Source: Rhodobacter capsulatus
GTDB lineage: Bacteria; Pseudomonadota; Alphaproteobacteria; Rhodobacterales; Rhodobacteraceae
DNA: 64,000 bases
Direction: 5' to 3'
Assembly: GCF_003254295.1 (NCBI RefSeq)
Contig: NZ_QKZO01000010.1
Location: 62,001-126,000, forward strand
The notes beneath the pieces were generated by a model that did not search any database, was not told the origin of the DNA, and saw only the letters and a list, made by a program, of their open reading frames with translations. Each line of letters opens with the position of its first letter. Within the stretch, counting starts at the first letter, position 1. This document shows, piece by piece, positions 33,584-42,483 of this stretch. Made by a program: the position numbers and the translations under genes.

Positions 33584-34518
33584 CCGGGCTTGGGACGGCG
33601 CTGGTCGGCCTTGGCGCGATCCTGGTGCTGGCGGCGATCTTCGGTCAGCTGCTGCGCGAGGCGATCGCGCCCGATGGCTCGCATCCGCTGATCGAGACGA
33701 TGAATGCCCGCATCGCCGCCTGGTGGGCCTTTGCCGTGCTGATGGCCCTGGCGCTGCTGGCGGGCAAGGCGGGGGTGATCGGGTTGTTCCTGCTGGTGTC
33801 GTTTTCCGCGCTTCGGGAATTTCTGACATTGACGACAAAGAGCATCGCCGATCACTGGACTTTGGCGGCAAGTTTCTTTTTTGTCCTGCCGCTACAGTAT
33901 CTGTTCCTCGCCGCCGAGTGGCAAAGCCTGATGGCGTTGTTCGTTCCGGTGCATGTCTTCCTGCTTTTGCCGGTGATTTCCGCGCTGCAGGGGCGGCCCG
34001 AGCAGTTCCTGGCCCGGGTGGCCGAAACGCAATGGGCGGTGATGATCTGCATCTATTGCGTCAGCCATGTTCCGGCGCTGCTCTGGCTGCCGATCCCGGG
34101 TTTCGAGGGGCGCAATCTGCTGTTGATCGCCTTTCTTGTCCTGGTGGTGCAGACTTCGGACATCGCGCAGTTTGCCATCAGCCGCGGGATCGGACGGCGG
34201 CTCATTGCCCCGGCTCTGTCTGCCTCGAAGACCTGGGAGGGGACGGCGGGCGGCATTCTGATGGCGGTTCTGGTCGGGGGGGCGCTGTCCTGGCTGACGC
34301 CCTTTTCCCCGTTGCAAGCGATGGGGATGAGTCTTGCCCTCGCGCTGATGGGTTTCTTTGGCGATCTGGTGATGACGGCGATCAAGCGCGACAAGGGCGT
34401 GCGCGACTGGGGCCATCTGATCGCACCGCATGGCGGGTTTCTGGACCGGCTCGACAGCGTGATCTTTGCCGCGCCGATCTTTTATCAGCTGACCCGGGTC
34501 TTCTGGGCCAACCCCTGA
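33580..34518 (+). CDS. Phosphatidate cytidylyltransferase-like (CdsA family)
   Basis: A 312-residue polytopic membrane protein with at least eight hydrophobic segments. The CDS signature is at the C-terminus: SASKTWEGTAGG (about 215), GFFGDLVMTAIKRDKGVRDWGHLIAPHGGFLDRLDSV (about 255-291). It converts phosphatidate and CTP to CDP-diacylglycerol. The canonical PGHGG is PHGG here, the variant of the second-type CdsA proteins coupled to acyltransferase genes. Coupled to the preceding gene by ATGA. Confidence 0.88.
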   Translation: MTGLGTALVGLGAILVLAAIFGQLLREAIAPDGSHPLIETMNARIAAWWAFAVLMALALLAGKAGVIGLFLLVSFSALREFLTLTTKSIADHWTLAASFFFVLPLQYLFLAAEWQSLMALFVPVHVFLLLPVISALQGRPEQFLARVAETQWAVMICIYCVSHVPALLWLPIPGFEGRNLLLIAFLVLVVQTSDIAQFAISRGIGRRLIAPALSASKTWEGTAGGILMAVLVGGALSWLTPFSPLQAMGMSLALALMGFFGDLVMTAIKRDKGVRDWGHLIAPHGGFLDRLDSVIFAAPIFYQLTRVFWANP

Positions 34519-34522
34519 AACG

Positions 34523-34554
34523 GAAAAGCGGCAGGGTTTTCCCCGCCGCCGTTT
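34523..34554. terminator. Bidirectional terminator between cdsA-like gene and pdhC
   Basis: GCGGCAGGG and CCCCGCCGC pair with A-rich and T-rich flanks (GGAAAA on one side, GTTT on the other), in the gap between the converging genes. Confidence 0.65.
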
Positions 34555-34571
34555 CGCAGATTTCGGAAACC

Positions 34572-35831
34572 TCAGGCCAGCATCGCCATCGGGTTTTCCA
34601 GATTGGACACGATCGCGGCCAGAAGCTCCGCCCCCAGCGCGCCATCGATCACCCGGTGATCGACCGAGAGCGTCAGCGTCATCATCGTCGCCACTTCGAT
34701 CGTGCCCGAAGCGCTCACCACGGGTTTCTTCACCCCCGTGCCCACGGCCAGAATCGCGCCATGCGGCGGGTTGATCACCGCGTCGAAGCTTTCGATCCCC
34801 ATCATCCCCAGGTTCGAGATCGCGAAGGATCCGCCCTGATATTCCTGCGGCGCCAGTTTCCGGTCCCGCGCGCGTTTCGCCAGATCCTTCATCTGCGCCG
34901 AAAGCTGGCTGAGCGATTTCGTGTCGGCATCCTGCAGCACGGGAGTAAACAGCCCGCCCTCGATCGCCACGGCCACGGCGACATCCGAGGCCTGCATCTG
35001 CAGCACCCGATCCCCCGCCCAGACCGCATTCGCCGCCGGAACCGCCTGCAGCGCCAGGGCACAGGCCTTGATGATGAAATCATTGACCGAAAGCTTGACG
35101 CCGCGCGCCGAGAGCTGCCGGTTCAGCTCCTCGCGGAAACTCAGCAGCGCATCCAGACGCACCTCGCGGCGCAGATAGAAATGCGGGATCGTCTGCTTCG
35201 CCTCGGTCAGCCGTGCCGCAATCACCCGGCGCATGCCGTCCAGCGGGATCTCGGTATAGGCGCGGCCCTCGTAAAGCTTCGCGACCGTTGCCGCCGAGAC
35301 CGGCGCGGGGGCAGGGGGCGCAGCTGCGACCGCAGCCGCAATCGGCGCCGCAGGCCTCGCCACTGTGCCTTCGACATCGGCCTTGACGATCCGCCCATGC
35401 GGGCCCGAGCCCGAGAGCGTTGCCAGATCCAGCCCCTTCTCCGCCGCGATCCGCCGCGCGAGCGGCGAGGCGAAGATCCGCCCCCCCGCCGCTTTCGGCG
35501 CGACCGGCGCCGCAGGCGCGGCCACCACAGGCGCCGCAACCGGGGCAGGGGCCGCGGCTTTCGGCGCGGGCGCAACCTCGGCGCTGCCGCCCTCTTCGAT
35601 CAGCACGGCGATGGCGGCATTCACCTTCACCCCCGAAGTGCCTTCGGCGACCAGAAGCTTGCCGATCACGCCTTCATCGACCGCCTCGAATTCCATCACC
35701 GCCTTGTCGGTCTCGATCTCGGCGATGATCTGGCCCGATTTGACCGCATCGCCCTCCTTGACCAGCCATTTCGCCAGCGTTCCCTCCTCCATCGTGGGGG
35801 ACAAAGCGGGCATCAGGATTTCCACAGCCAT
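34572..35831 (-). CDS. pdhC: Pyruvate dehydrogenase E2, dihydrolipoamide acetyltransferase
   Basis: Core of the pyruvate dehydrogenase complex, transferring acetyl from lipoyl to CoA. The 419-residue protein has a lipoyl domain (1-80, lipoylated Lys43 in ETDKAVMEF), an Ala/Pro linker, the E1/E3-binding domain ([34 protein letters not shown], about 125-160), a second linker and the catalytic domain ending with the HxxxDG motif in [16 protein letters not shown]. Last gene of pdhA-pdhB-pdhC, seven bases after pdhB. Confidence 0.97.
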   Translation of the reverse strand: MAVEILMPALSPTMEEGTLAKWLVKEGDAVKSGQIIAEIETDKAVMEFEAVDEGVIGKLLVAEGTSGVKVNAAIAVLIEEGGSAEVAPAPKAAAPAPVAAPVVAAPAAPVAPKAAGGRIFASPLARRIAAEKGLDLATLSGSGPHGRIVKADVEGTVARPAAPIAAAVAAAPPAPAPVSAATVAKLYEGRAYTEIPLDGMRRVIAARLTEAKQTIPHFYLRREVRLDALLSFREELNRQLSARGVKLSVNDFIIKACALALQAVPAANAVWAGDRVLQMQASDVAVAVAIEGGLFTPVLQDADTKSLSQLSAQMKDLAKRARDRKLAPQEYQGGSFAISNLGMMGIESFDAVINPPHGAILAVGTGVKKPVVSASGTIEVATMMTLTLSVDHRVIDGALGAELLAAIVSNLENPMAMLA

Positions 35832-35838
35832 CTTTCCC

Positions 35839-37188
35839 TCACCGATAGCAGACGCGTTTGACCGCCGCGACGACCTCGTCCGAGGTCACCAGCGCCAGTT
35901 TCTCAAGGTTCGCCGCATAGGGCATCGGCACGTCCTTGCCCGTGCAGTTGATCACTGGCGCATCGAGATAATCGAAGGCGCGCTCCATGATCGTGGCACT
36001 CAGATGGTTGCCGATCGAGCCCACCGGCCAGCCTTCCTCGACCGTGACGCAGCGGTTCGTCTTCATCACCGAGGCCAGAACCGTGTCGTAATCGAGCGGG
36101 CGCAAAGTGCGCAGGTCGATCACCTCGGCACTGATCCCCTCGGCCGCCAGCTTGTCGGCGGCCTCAAGCGCATGCACCATGCCGATGCCGAAACTGACCA
36201 GCGTGACATCCGTGCCCTCGCGCCAGATCCGCGCCTTGCCGAAGGGCACGGTGAAATCCTCCAGCACCGGCACCTCGAAAGACCGCCCGTAAAGGATCTC
36301 GTTTTCCAGGAAAATCACCGGGTTCGGATCGCGGATCGCGGATTTCAAAAGGCCCTTCGCATCGGCCGCAGAATAGGGCATCACCACTTTCAGCCCCGGG
36401 ATCTGTGCATACCAGGCGGCATAATCCTGGCTGTGCTGCGCCGCGACGCGCGCTGCCGCCCCGTTCGCGCCGCGGAACACGATCGGACAACCCAGTTGAC
36501 CGCCGGACATATAAAGCGTCTTCGCCGCCGAGTTGATGATCTGGTCGATCGCCTGCATGGCGAAGTTGAAGGTCATGAATTCGACGATCGGCTTCAGCCC
36601 GCCAAAGGCGGCGCCGACCGCGATGCCGGTGAAGCCATGTTCGGTGATCGGCGTGTCGATCACGCGCTGCGCGCCGAATTCATCCAGCAGCCCTTGAGAC
36701 ACCTTGTAAGCGCCCTGATACTCGCCGACTTCCTCGCCCATCAGGAAGACGCTCTGATCGGCCCGCATCTCCTCGGCCATCGCCTCGCGAAGCGCCTCGC
36801 GCACCGACATCGTCTTCATCGCCGTGCCTTCCGGCCAATCGGCCGAGGCTTTCGACACCACCGGCGCCGCCGCGACGGGGGCCGCCGCCACCGGGGCAGG
36901 GGCCGCAACAACCGGCGCGGGCTTGGGCGCGGGCGCCGTCTCGACACCTTCCCCGGCCATCCGCAGGATCGGCGCGTTCACCTTCACCCCCGAAGTGCCC
37001 TCGGCCACCAGCAGCTCAACCACCGTGCCCTCGTCCACCGCTTCGAATTCCATCGTCGCCTTGTCGGTCTCGATCTCGGCGAGGATCTGGCCCGATTTGA
37101 CCACATCCCCCGCCTGCACCAGCCATTTCGCCAGCCGACCCTCCTCCATCGTCGGAGACAGCGCGGGCATCAACACGTCAATTGCCAT
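35839..37188 (-). CDS. pdhB: Pyruvate dehydrogenase E1 beta with N-terminal lipoyl domain
   Basis: Beta subunit of the decarboxylating E1 component. Residues 1-80 are a lipoyl domain almost identical to that of E2 (Lys43 in ETDKATMEF), then a Pro/Ala linker (about 85-115), then the transketolase-type E1 beta (about 120-449: [58 protein letters not shown]). This fusion is characteristic of alphaproteobacteria and probably loads the subunit into the complex. Twelve bases from pdhA. Confidence 0.96.
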   Translation of the reverse strand: MAIDVLMPALSPTMEEGRLAKWLVQAGDVVKSGQILAEIETDKATMEFEAVDEGTVVELLVAEGTSGVKVNAPILRMAGEGVETAPAPKPAPVVAAPAPVAAAPVAAAPVVSKASADWPEGTAMKTMSVREALREAMAEEMRADQSVFLMGEEVGEYQGAYKVSQGLLDEFGAQRVIDTPITEHGFTGIAVGAAFGGLKPIVEFMTFNFAMQAIDQIINSAAKTLYMSGGQLGCPIVFRGANGAAARVAAQHSQDYAAWYAQIPGLKVVMPYSAADAKGLLKSAIRDPNPVIFLENEILYGRSFEVPVLEDFTVPFGKARIWREGTDVTLVSFGIGMVHALEAADKLAAEGISAEVIDLRTLRPLDYDTVLASVMKTNRCVTVEEGWPVGSIGNHLSATIMERAFDYLDAPVINCTGKDVPMPYAANLEKLALVTSDEVVAAVKRVCYR

Positions 37189-37200
37189 CGTTCTCTCTCC

Positions 37201-38205
37201 TCAGGCGTAAATGTCGGTCCAAAGCTCGGTCAACGCGGGCTCCGGGCTTTCCTTGGCAAATTCCGCCGCCTCGTTCACGATCGCCTTGATCTCGCGGTCG
37301 ATGGCCTTGAGGTCCTCATCCGTCGCCTGACCCGAGGAAATCAGCAATTCCCGCACGTTTTCAATCGCATCGCGTTCATCGCGCATCTTCTGCACTTCCT
37401 CGCGGGTGCGGTATTTCGCCGGGTCCGACATCGAATGGCCGCGGTAGCGATAGGTTTTCACCTCAAGAATGAACGGCCCCTGACCGGCGCGGCAATGCGC
37501 GACGGCCTTTTCCGAGGCCGCCTTCACAGCGAGCACATCCATGCCATCGACGATCTCGCCCGGAATGCCGAAAGCCTCGCCGCGCATGTAGATATCGGGC
37601 GTCGAGGTCGAGCGTTTCTGCGCCGTCCCCATCGCATATTGGTTGTTTTCGATCACGAAAATCACCGGCAGCTTCCAAAGCGCCGCCATGTTGAAGGTTT
37701 CGTAGACCTGGCCCTGGTTCGCCGCGCCGTCGCCGAAATAGGCGAAGGTCACATTGTCATTGCCCAGATATTTGTCGGCGAAGGCCAGCCCCGCCCCCAG
37801 CGGCACCTGCGCGCCGACGATGCCATGCCCGCCATAGAAGTGCTTTTCCTTGGAAAACATGTGCATCGAGCCGCCCTTGCCCTTGGACAAGCCGCCCTCG
37901 CGCCCGGTGAGTTCCGCCATCACGCCCTTGGGGTCCATGCCGCAAGCCAGCATGTGGCCGTGATCGCGGTACGAGGTGATGCGCTTGTCGCCCGGCTTCG
38001 TCGCGGCCTCGAGCCCCACGACCACCGCTTCCTGCCCGATATACAGATGGCAGAAGCCGCCGATCAGGCCCATGCCGTAAAGCTGGCCCGCCTTTTCCTC
38101 GAACCGGCGGATCATCAGCATGTCGCGGTAATATGTGAGCAATTCTTCCTTCGAGACATTGGGGCGCGCTTGCGCCGCGGTCTCGGGGGTCTTGCGTGTC
38201 GCCAT
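37201..38205 (-). CDS. pdhA: Pyruvate dehydrogenase E1 alpha
   Basis: A 334-residue thiamine-diphosphate subunit. TPP motif GDGAANQGQVYETFNMAALWKLPVIFVIENNQYAMGT (about 160-197) and the loop YRYRGHSMSDPAKYRTREEV (about 270) with the Ser positions that are phosphorylated in mitochondrial homologues. The ATG at 38205 is chosen by the family N-terminus and GGGAGGCTGTC just upstream. First gene of the operon. Confidence 0.97.
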   Translation of the reverse strand: MATRKTPETAAQARPNVSKEELLTYYRDMLMIRRFEEKAGQLYGMGLIGGFCHLYIGQEAVVVGLEAATKPGDKRITSYRDHGHMLACGMDPKGVMAELTGREGGLSKGKGGSMHMFSKEKHFYGGHGIVGAQVPLGAGLAFADKYLGNDNVTFAYFGDGAANQGQVYETFNMAALWKLPVIFVIENNQYAMGTAQKRSTSTPDIYMRGEAFGIPGEIVDGMDVLAVKAASEKAVAHCRAGQGPFILEVKTYRYRGHSMSDPAKYRTREEVQKMRDERDAIENVRELLISSGQATDEDLKAIDREIKAIVNEAAEFAKESPEPALTELWTDIYA

Positions 38206-38229
38206 CGGACAGCCTCCCAGGTCGTGATA

Positions 38230-38243
38230 GTTCAACGTTAAAC
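38230..38243. promoter_or_regulatory. Palindrome in the pdhA 5' region, possible operator
   Basis: GTTCAACGTTAAAC is a near-perfect 14-base palindrome, 25 bases upstream of the pdhA start codon. A weak promoter-like pair (TTGCAT-17-TAGGGA on the minus strand) lies upstream. No regulator can be named. Confidence 0.35.
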
Positions 38244-38291
38244 CATTCCCTACAGCATGCGACGAAAAGATGCAATCGCGCGCAAGCAAAA

Positions 38292-38316
38292 CGCCCGCAC
38301 GAAGCCGTGCGGGCGC
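38292..38316. terminator. Terminator hairpin in the pdhA-ftsB gap
   Basis: CGCCCGCACG and CGTGCGGGCG pair as a 10-bp stem. On the minus strand it is followed by TTTTGCTTGCG, so it ends ftsB transcription before the pdhA promoter. Confidence 0.75.
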
Positions 38317-38337
38317 GAAAACAGGCTTTAAGATCGC

Positions 38338-38637
38338 TTAACGGATCACGATTTCATCGCCGCGCAGCGTGCCCAGCACCTCGCGCGCGCGTTCATCCAG
38401 CAGATCCAGGTCCAGATAATCATCCGAGAGCCGCCGCGTCAGATTCGCCATCCGCGCCTTTTCGGCCTCCAGCTTGTCGCGTTCGACCGTCAGCTTCTCG
38501 ATCTCGGCATCGACCTGCACGCGGTGAAAGATGCCGTTCGGCCCCTGCATCGCGGCAAAGGCGAAGTTCAGCCCCAGCACGGTGGCGGCGGAATAGAAGA
38601 CGAAGGGAACGACCCGCGGGCCTTTCGGAAAATTCAT
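38338..38637 (-). CDS. ftsB: Septum formation initiator family protein (FtsB/DivIC-like)
   Basis: A 99-residue bitopic membrane protein: one transmembrane segment (VVPFVFYSAATVLGLNFAFAAM, about 9-30), then a coiled coil (DAEIEKLTVERDKLEAEKARMANLTRRLSDDYLDLDLLDERAREVLG). This is the FtsB/DivIC architecture that links divisome assembly to septal wall synthesis. Placement upstream of pdhA is common in alphaproteobacteria. Confidence 0.88.
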   Translation of the reverse strand: MNFPKGPRVVPFVFYSAATVLGLNFAFAAMQGPNGIFHRVQVDAEIEKLTVERDKLEAEKARMANLTRRLSDDYLDLDLLDERAREVLGTLRGDEIVIR

Positions 38638-38720
38638 GCTCTGCCTTTCCTGCCGCCTCTGCCGGACGTTTCGGCAACCATGCCACAAAGGCCGCGGCGT
38701 GAAAAGGGGCGCAAGCAAAC

Positions 38721-38739
38721 GGGCCCCCGATGGGGGCCC
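38721..38739 (-). terminator. Aldolase gene terminator
   Basis: GGGCCCCC / GGGGGCCC stem with GTTTGCTTGC on the minus-strand side, about 50 bases downstream of the aldolase stop. Confidence 0.6.
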
Positions 38740-38770
38740 GCAGATCCTGTCAGCGCAGATCAGCCCGCGC

Positions 38771-38801
38771 CCAATCAACCGGCGCCCAATCAACCGGCGA
38801 T
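38771..38801. repeat. 15-bp tandem duplication covering the aldolase stop
   Basis: CCCAATCAACCGGCG occurs twice in tandem; the right copy holds the stop codon region of the aldolase gene and the left copy lies just 3' of it. It looks like a recent local duplication without effect on the protein. Confidence 0.6.
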
Positions 38802-39674
38802 CGAGGCGCGGTAGATGCTGTCGATCGCTTCGCCCAGCGCCGCGTCGAATTCGGCGTCGGTCATCTGCGCGGTCAGCCCCTCGGTCAGCGCGCGGCTGAA
38901 GGACGCGATCATGCCCTTGTTGCGGGCCAGGATCGCATTCGCGTCATTGCGCGCATAGCCGCCCGAAAGCGCCACGACCTTGATCACATTCGGATGCTCG
39001 ACCAGCGGCAGGTAGAAATTGTCCACCGTCGGCAGGCTCAGCTTCAGCATCACCGGCGAGGACACGGTTTCCAGACCGGCCAAGAGCGCATCGCGCAGCA
39101 GCGCCTCGGCCTCGATCTTGTCGGCGATCGAGATCGTCACCTCGGGTTCCAGGATCGGCACCATGCCCGCGCCCAGAACCTGCTCGCCCACTTCGAACTG
39201 CTGCTTCACCACCGCGGCAATCCCCATCGGATCGGCGGCCGAAATCACCGAACGCTCCTTGGTGCCGAAAATCCCGGCTTCCGCGGCGCGCTCCAGCAGC
39301 GCATCCAGCGTCGGCATGGCTTTCAGCATCTGGCAGCCGTTCTTTTCCTCTTCCAGACCCTTGTCGATCTTCAGGAAGGGCACGACGCCGCGCTTTTCCC
39401 ACAGATAGGTGGCGGTCGGAATGCCGTCGATGTCGCGGTCCATCGTCTGCTCGAACAGGATCGCGCCCACCACCTTGTCGCCGGTAAAGGCGCTCGACTT
39501 GATGATCCGCGCCCGCATCGCATGGATCAGGTCGTACATCTCGGTTTCGTTCGAATAGGCGTCTTCGGTGATGCCATAGAGCCGCAGCGCCTTCGGCGTC
39601 GAGCCGCCCGACTGGTCAAGCGCGGCAATGAAGCCCTCGCCCTTGCGCATGTGTTCCATCATCGTCTTCGCCAT
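38790..39674 (-). CDS. Fructose-bisphosphate aldolase, class I
   Basis: A 294-residue Schiff-base aldolase cleaving or forming fructose 1,6-bisphosphate in the cytoplasm. The family start MRKGEGFIAALDQSGGSTPKAL, RARIIKSSAF, GVVPFLKIDKGL and VISAADPMGIAAVVKQQ are present, with the Schiff-base Lys in VMLKLSLP (about 200). It is the short bacterial class I type, not the metal-dependent class II enzyme. It lies downstream of pgk on the same strand, separated by the pgk terminator. Confidence 0.93.
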   Translation of the reverse strand: MAKTMMEHMRKGEGFIAALDQSGGSTPKALRLYGITEDAYSNETEMYDLIHAMRARIIKSSAFTGDKVVGAILFEQTMDRDIDGIPTATYLWEKRGVVPFLKIDKGLEEEKNGCQMLKAMPTLDALLERAAEAGIFGTKERSVISAADPMGIAAVVKQQFEVGEQVLGAGMVPILEPEVTISIADKIEAEALLRDALLAGLETVSSPVMLKLSLPTVDNFYLPLVEHPNVIKVVALSGGYARNDANAILARNKGMIASFSRALTEGLTAQMTDAEFDAALGEAIDSIYRASIAG

Positions 39675-39796
39675 CTTCGACCCCCGATCCTGGGCCCGGA
39701 CCATCCCGGGCAGCGACTTCTGCAATTGCAGCCCCCGGTTAAACCCTTGTGACACGCGATGCAATTCCGGTTTCGCTAACAGCCGTGGCAGACATG

Positions 39797-39825
39797 AAAA
39801 AAACGGGGCGCTTCGCAGCGCCCCG
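39797..39825 (-). terminator. pgk intrinsic terminator
   Basis: CGGGGCGCT and AGCGCCCCG form a perfect 9-bp stem (39804-39825); on the minus strand it is followed by seven T (39803-39797). A textbook terminator about 20 bases after the pgk stop. Confidence 0.9.
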
Positions 39826-39847
39826 CCGGTTCGGCCCGGGGGCCGGA

Positions 39848-41038
39848 TTACTTCGTCAGCGCCGCGACGCCGGGCAGCTCCTTGCCTTCCATCCATTCCA
39901 GGAAAGCCCCGCCCGCGGTCGAGATGTAGCTGAAATCCTCCGCCGCGCCCGCCTTGTTCAGCGCCGCCACGGTGTCACCCCCGCCCGCGACGGACACAAG
40001 CTTGCCCGCCTTGGTCAGATCGGCCGCCTTTTGCGCCGCCGCATTCGTCGCCGCGTCAAAGGGCGCGATTTCAAAGGCGCCCAGCGGCCCGTTCCAGATC
40101 AGCGTCTTGCTGGCCTCGAACACCTTGGCGATTTCCTCGACCGATTTCGGCCCGGCATCGAGGATCATCGCATCGGCCGGGCAATCGGCATTGCCGACGA
40201 CCTCGTTCTCGGCACCCGCCTTGAACTCGCGCGCCACCACCACATCGGCGGGCAGGTGAATGGCACAGCCCGCGGCCTTGGCCTTTTCCAGGATTTCGCG
40301 CGCGGTTTCCGCCATCTCGCGTTCCGCCAGCGACTTGCCGACATCGATGCCCTGCGCGACCAGGAAGGTGTTCGCCATGCCGCCGCCGATCACCAGATGA
40401 TCGACCTTGGTGACAAGGTTGCCCAAAAGGTCAAGCTTGGTCGAGACCTTGGCGCCGCCCACCACCGCCGTCACCGGCCGCACCGGATTGCCCAAAGCCG
40501 CTTCCAGCGCCTTCAGCTCCGCCGCCATCAGCCGCCCGGCGGCCGAGGGCAGGATATGCGCCACACCCTCGGTCGAGCTATGTGCCCTGTGCGCCGCCGA
40601 GAAGGCGTCGTTCACATAGACCTCGCCCAGCGCGGCCATCGCGGCGCTCAGCTCGGGGTCGTTCTTTTCCTCACCGGCATGGAAGCGGGTGTTTTCAAGC
40701 AGCAGCACCTCGCCCGCGGCCAGCGCCGCAACGGCGGTCTTCGCCGGGGCGCCGATGCAATCCTCGGCGAATTTCACCGGCACGCCCAGCACTTTGGCCA
40801 GTTCCGGCACGAGCGGGCGCAGGCTCATTTCCGGCACGGGCTTGCCCTTCGGGCGGCCGAAATGCGCCAGCAGCACCGGCTTGCCCCCCTTGGCAAGGAT
40901 GTCCTTGACCGTGGGCGCGATCTTCTCGATCCGCGTCGCATCGGTCACCACGCCGTTTTCCACCGGCACGTTGATGTCGACGCGCACGAGCACCACCTTG
41001 CCCGCAAGATCCATCTCGTCGAGCGTTTTCCAAGCCAT
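39848..41038 (-). CDS. pgk: Phosphoglycerate kinase
   Basis: Transfers phosphate between 1,3-bisphosphoglycerate and ADP in glycolysis and the Calvin cycle. The 396-residue protein has [15 protein letters not shown], the substrate-binding [39 protein letters not shown] and the C-terminal nucleotide loop [11 protein letters not shown] with [10 protein letters not shown]. Normal length. It is divergent from the cyclophilin gene across a 209-base gap. Confidence 0.97.
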   Translation of the reverse strand: MAWKTLDEMDLAGKVVLVRVDINVPVENGVVTDATRIEKIAPTVKDILAKGGKPVLLAHFGRPKGKPVPEMSLRPLVPELAKVLGVPVKFAEDCIGAPAKTAVAALAAGEVLLLENTRFHAGEEKNDPELSAAMAALGEVYVNDAFSAAHRAHSSTEGVAHILPSAAGRLMAAELKALEAALGNPVRPVTAVVGGAKVSTKLDLLGNLVTKVDHLVIGGGMANTFLVAQGIDVGKSLAEREMAETAREILEKAKAAGCAIHLPADVVVAREFKAGAENEVVGNADCPADAMILDAGPKSVEEIAKVFEASKTLIWNGPLGAFEIAPFDAATNAAAQKAADLTKAGKLVSVAGGGDTVAALNKAGAAEDFSYISTAGGAFLEWMEGKELPGVAALTK

Positions 41039-41247
41039 GTCCGTTCTCCAGTTGTGGGTCGCAAGGCGGGGGCCGTCCACCTGCGGCTCGCGCAAAATTG
41101 CCCGGATGTGACGGGGTCGTCAACGCCTTGCGGTCCCGCGGGCGGCGAAAACCCGCCCGGCTGCGACGAAATTCCCGCGTCGCTTTGCCCTTTTCACCGC
41201 CGCCCGCAGCCCCTAAGTTGCGCCCAGACCAAATTCAGGAGAGCCCC

Positions 41248-41754
41248 ATGGCCGAGATCAAGGATCCCGAAAACACCATCATCATCACCCTCAAGGACGG
41301 GCCGGTGGTGATCGAGCTTCTGACCGATGTGGCGCCGCTGCACTGCGAACGGATGAAGCAGCTCGCCCGCGACGGCGCCTATGACAACGTCGCCTTCCAC
41401 CGCGTGATCGAGGGCTTCATGGCGCAGACGGGCGATGTCGAAAACGCCAATATGGAAAAGGATTACAACCCCCGTCGCGCTGGCACGGGCGGGTCGCAAT
41501 ATCCCGATCTGAAAGCGGAATTTTCGAAAGTGCCGCATGCCCGCGGTTCGCTTGGCGCGGCGCGGTCGCAAAACCCGAACTCGGCCAACAGCCAGTTCTT
41601 CATCAACTTCGCCGACAATTCCTTCCTGAACGGCCAATACACCGTTTACGGCCAGGTGATCTCGGGGATGGAATTCGTCGACAAGATCGCCCGTGGCGAG
41701 CCCCCGGCTTCCCCTGACCGGATGATCACCGTGCGGGTGGCGGCCGATGCGTAA
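41248..41754 (+). CDS. Cytoplasmic peptidyl-prolyl isomerase, cyclophilin type
   Basis: A 168-residue cyclophilin without signal peptide. The core has YDNVAFHRVIEGFMAQTGD (catalytic Arg in FHRV), GSLGAARSQNPNSANSQFFINF and NGQYTVYGQVISGMEFVDKI. It accelerates cis-trans proline isomerisation. ATG 41248 has CAGGAGAG upstream. It overlaps the next cyclophilin gene by eight bases, so the two are coupled. Confidence 0.93.
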   Translation: MAEIKDPENTIIITLKDGPVVIELLTDVAPLHCERMKQLARDGAYDNVAFHRVIEGFMAQTGDVENANMEKDYNPRRAGTGGSQYPDLKAEFSKVPHARGSLGAARSQNPNSANSQFFINFADNSFLNGQYTVYGQVISGMEFVDKIARGEPPASPDRMITVRVAADA

Positions 41755-42328
41755 GCTGCTTCTCGCCACGGCACTGGCCTTTGCGGCCACCGGCGCGCTG
41801 GCGCAGGACGGCACCACCGCGCCCGACGGCCCGGGCCCGAACCTCGTGCTCGAGATCGGCGGCTCGGTCTCGGGCAAGGTGGTGATCGACCTGACGCCCG
41901 ATGTCGCCCCCGGCCATGTCGAGCGCATCACCCAGCTCGCCAATGAACATGCCTATGATGACGTGGTGTTCCACCGCGTGATCGAGGGCTTCATGGCGCA
42001 GACGGGCGACGTGCAATTCGGCAAGCGCGGCGGCGATCTGTCGATGGCGGGGATGGGCGGGTCGACATACGGCGACCTTCCGGCGGAATTTTCGAACCGC
42101 TCCTTCAGCCGCGGCATGGTCGGCATGGCCCGTTCGGCCAGCCCCGACTCGGCCAACAGCCAGTTCTTCATCATGTTCGAGCCCGCGCCGCATCTGGACG
42201 GCCAGTACACGATCGTCGGCCATGTGGTCGAAGGCATGGATCTGGTCGACACGCTGAAAAAGGGCGCGCCCGAGATGAACGGCCTTGTCGAAACCCCGGA
42301 TTACATCGTCAAGGCCACGATCGAGTGA
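41747..42328 (+). CDS. Periplasmic peptidyl-prolyl isomerase, cyclophilin type
   Basis: A 193-residue paralogue of the preceding gene with a signal peptide (MRKLLLATALAFAATGALAQ, cleavage expected after ALA-Q). The cyclophilin core is kept: YDDVVFHRVIEGFMAQTGD, GMVGMARSASPDSANSQFFIMF, DGQYTIVGHVVEGMDLVD. It should act in the periplasm. With the cytoplasmic copy it forms a coupled pair arising from tandem duplication. Confidence 0.93.
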   Translation: MRKLLLATALAFAATGALAQDGTTAPDGPGPNLVLEIGGSVSGKVVIDLTPDVAPGHVERITQLANEHAYDDVVFHRVIEGFMAQTGDVQFGKRGGDLSMAGMGGSTYGDLPAEFSNRSFSRGMVGMARSASPDSANSQFFIMFEPAPHLDGQYTIVGHVVEGMDLVDTLKKGAPEMNGLVETPDYIVKATIE

Positions 42329-42375
42329 CACGGGCGCAGGGGGCGGCGCAGGGGGGCGCTGCCCCCCTGACCCCC

Positions 42376-42452
42376 CGAGATATTTAAGGCAAGATGAAAT
42401 GGAAAAGGGCGCTCCGCTTGGGGCGCCCTTTCATCTTGCGACAAATACCTCG
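42376..42452. repeat. Palindromic intergenic element, type 2 copy with internal terminator
   Basis: The left arm ATATTTAAGGCAAGATGAAA and right arm TTTCATCTTGCGACAAATAC are inverted copies, with a strong hairpin AAGGGCGCTCC / GGGGCGCCCTT between them. The structure is nested in a larger palindrome (about 42347-42479) made of GGGGGCGCTGCCCCCC and its complement. It separates the cyclophilin and tyrS genes and probably terminates both. Confidence 0.85.
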
Positions 42453-42483
42453 GGGGTGTGGGGGCAGCGCCCCCACCGCCTCC

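Noticed and set aside
33723-38241. Long plus-strand frames opposite pdhA, pdhB and pdhC
   Set aside because: Antisense to a complete pdh operon; His/Arg/Asp-rich low-complexity translation without motifs.
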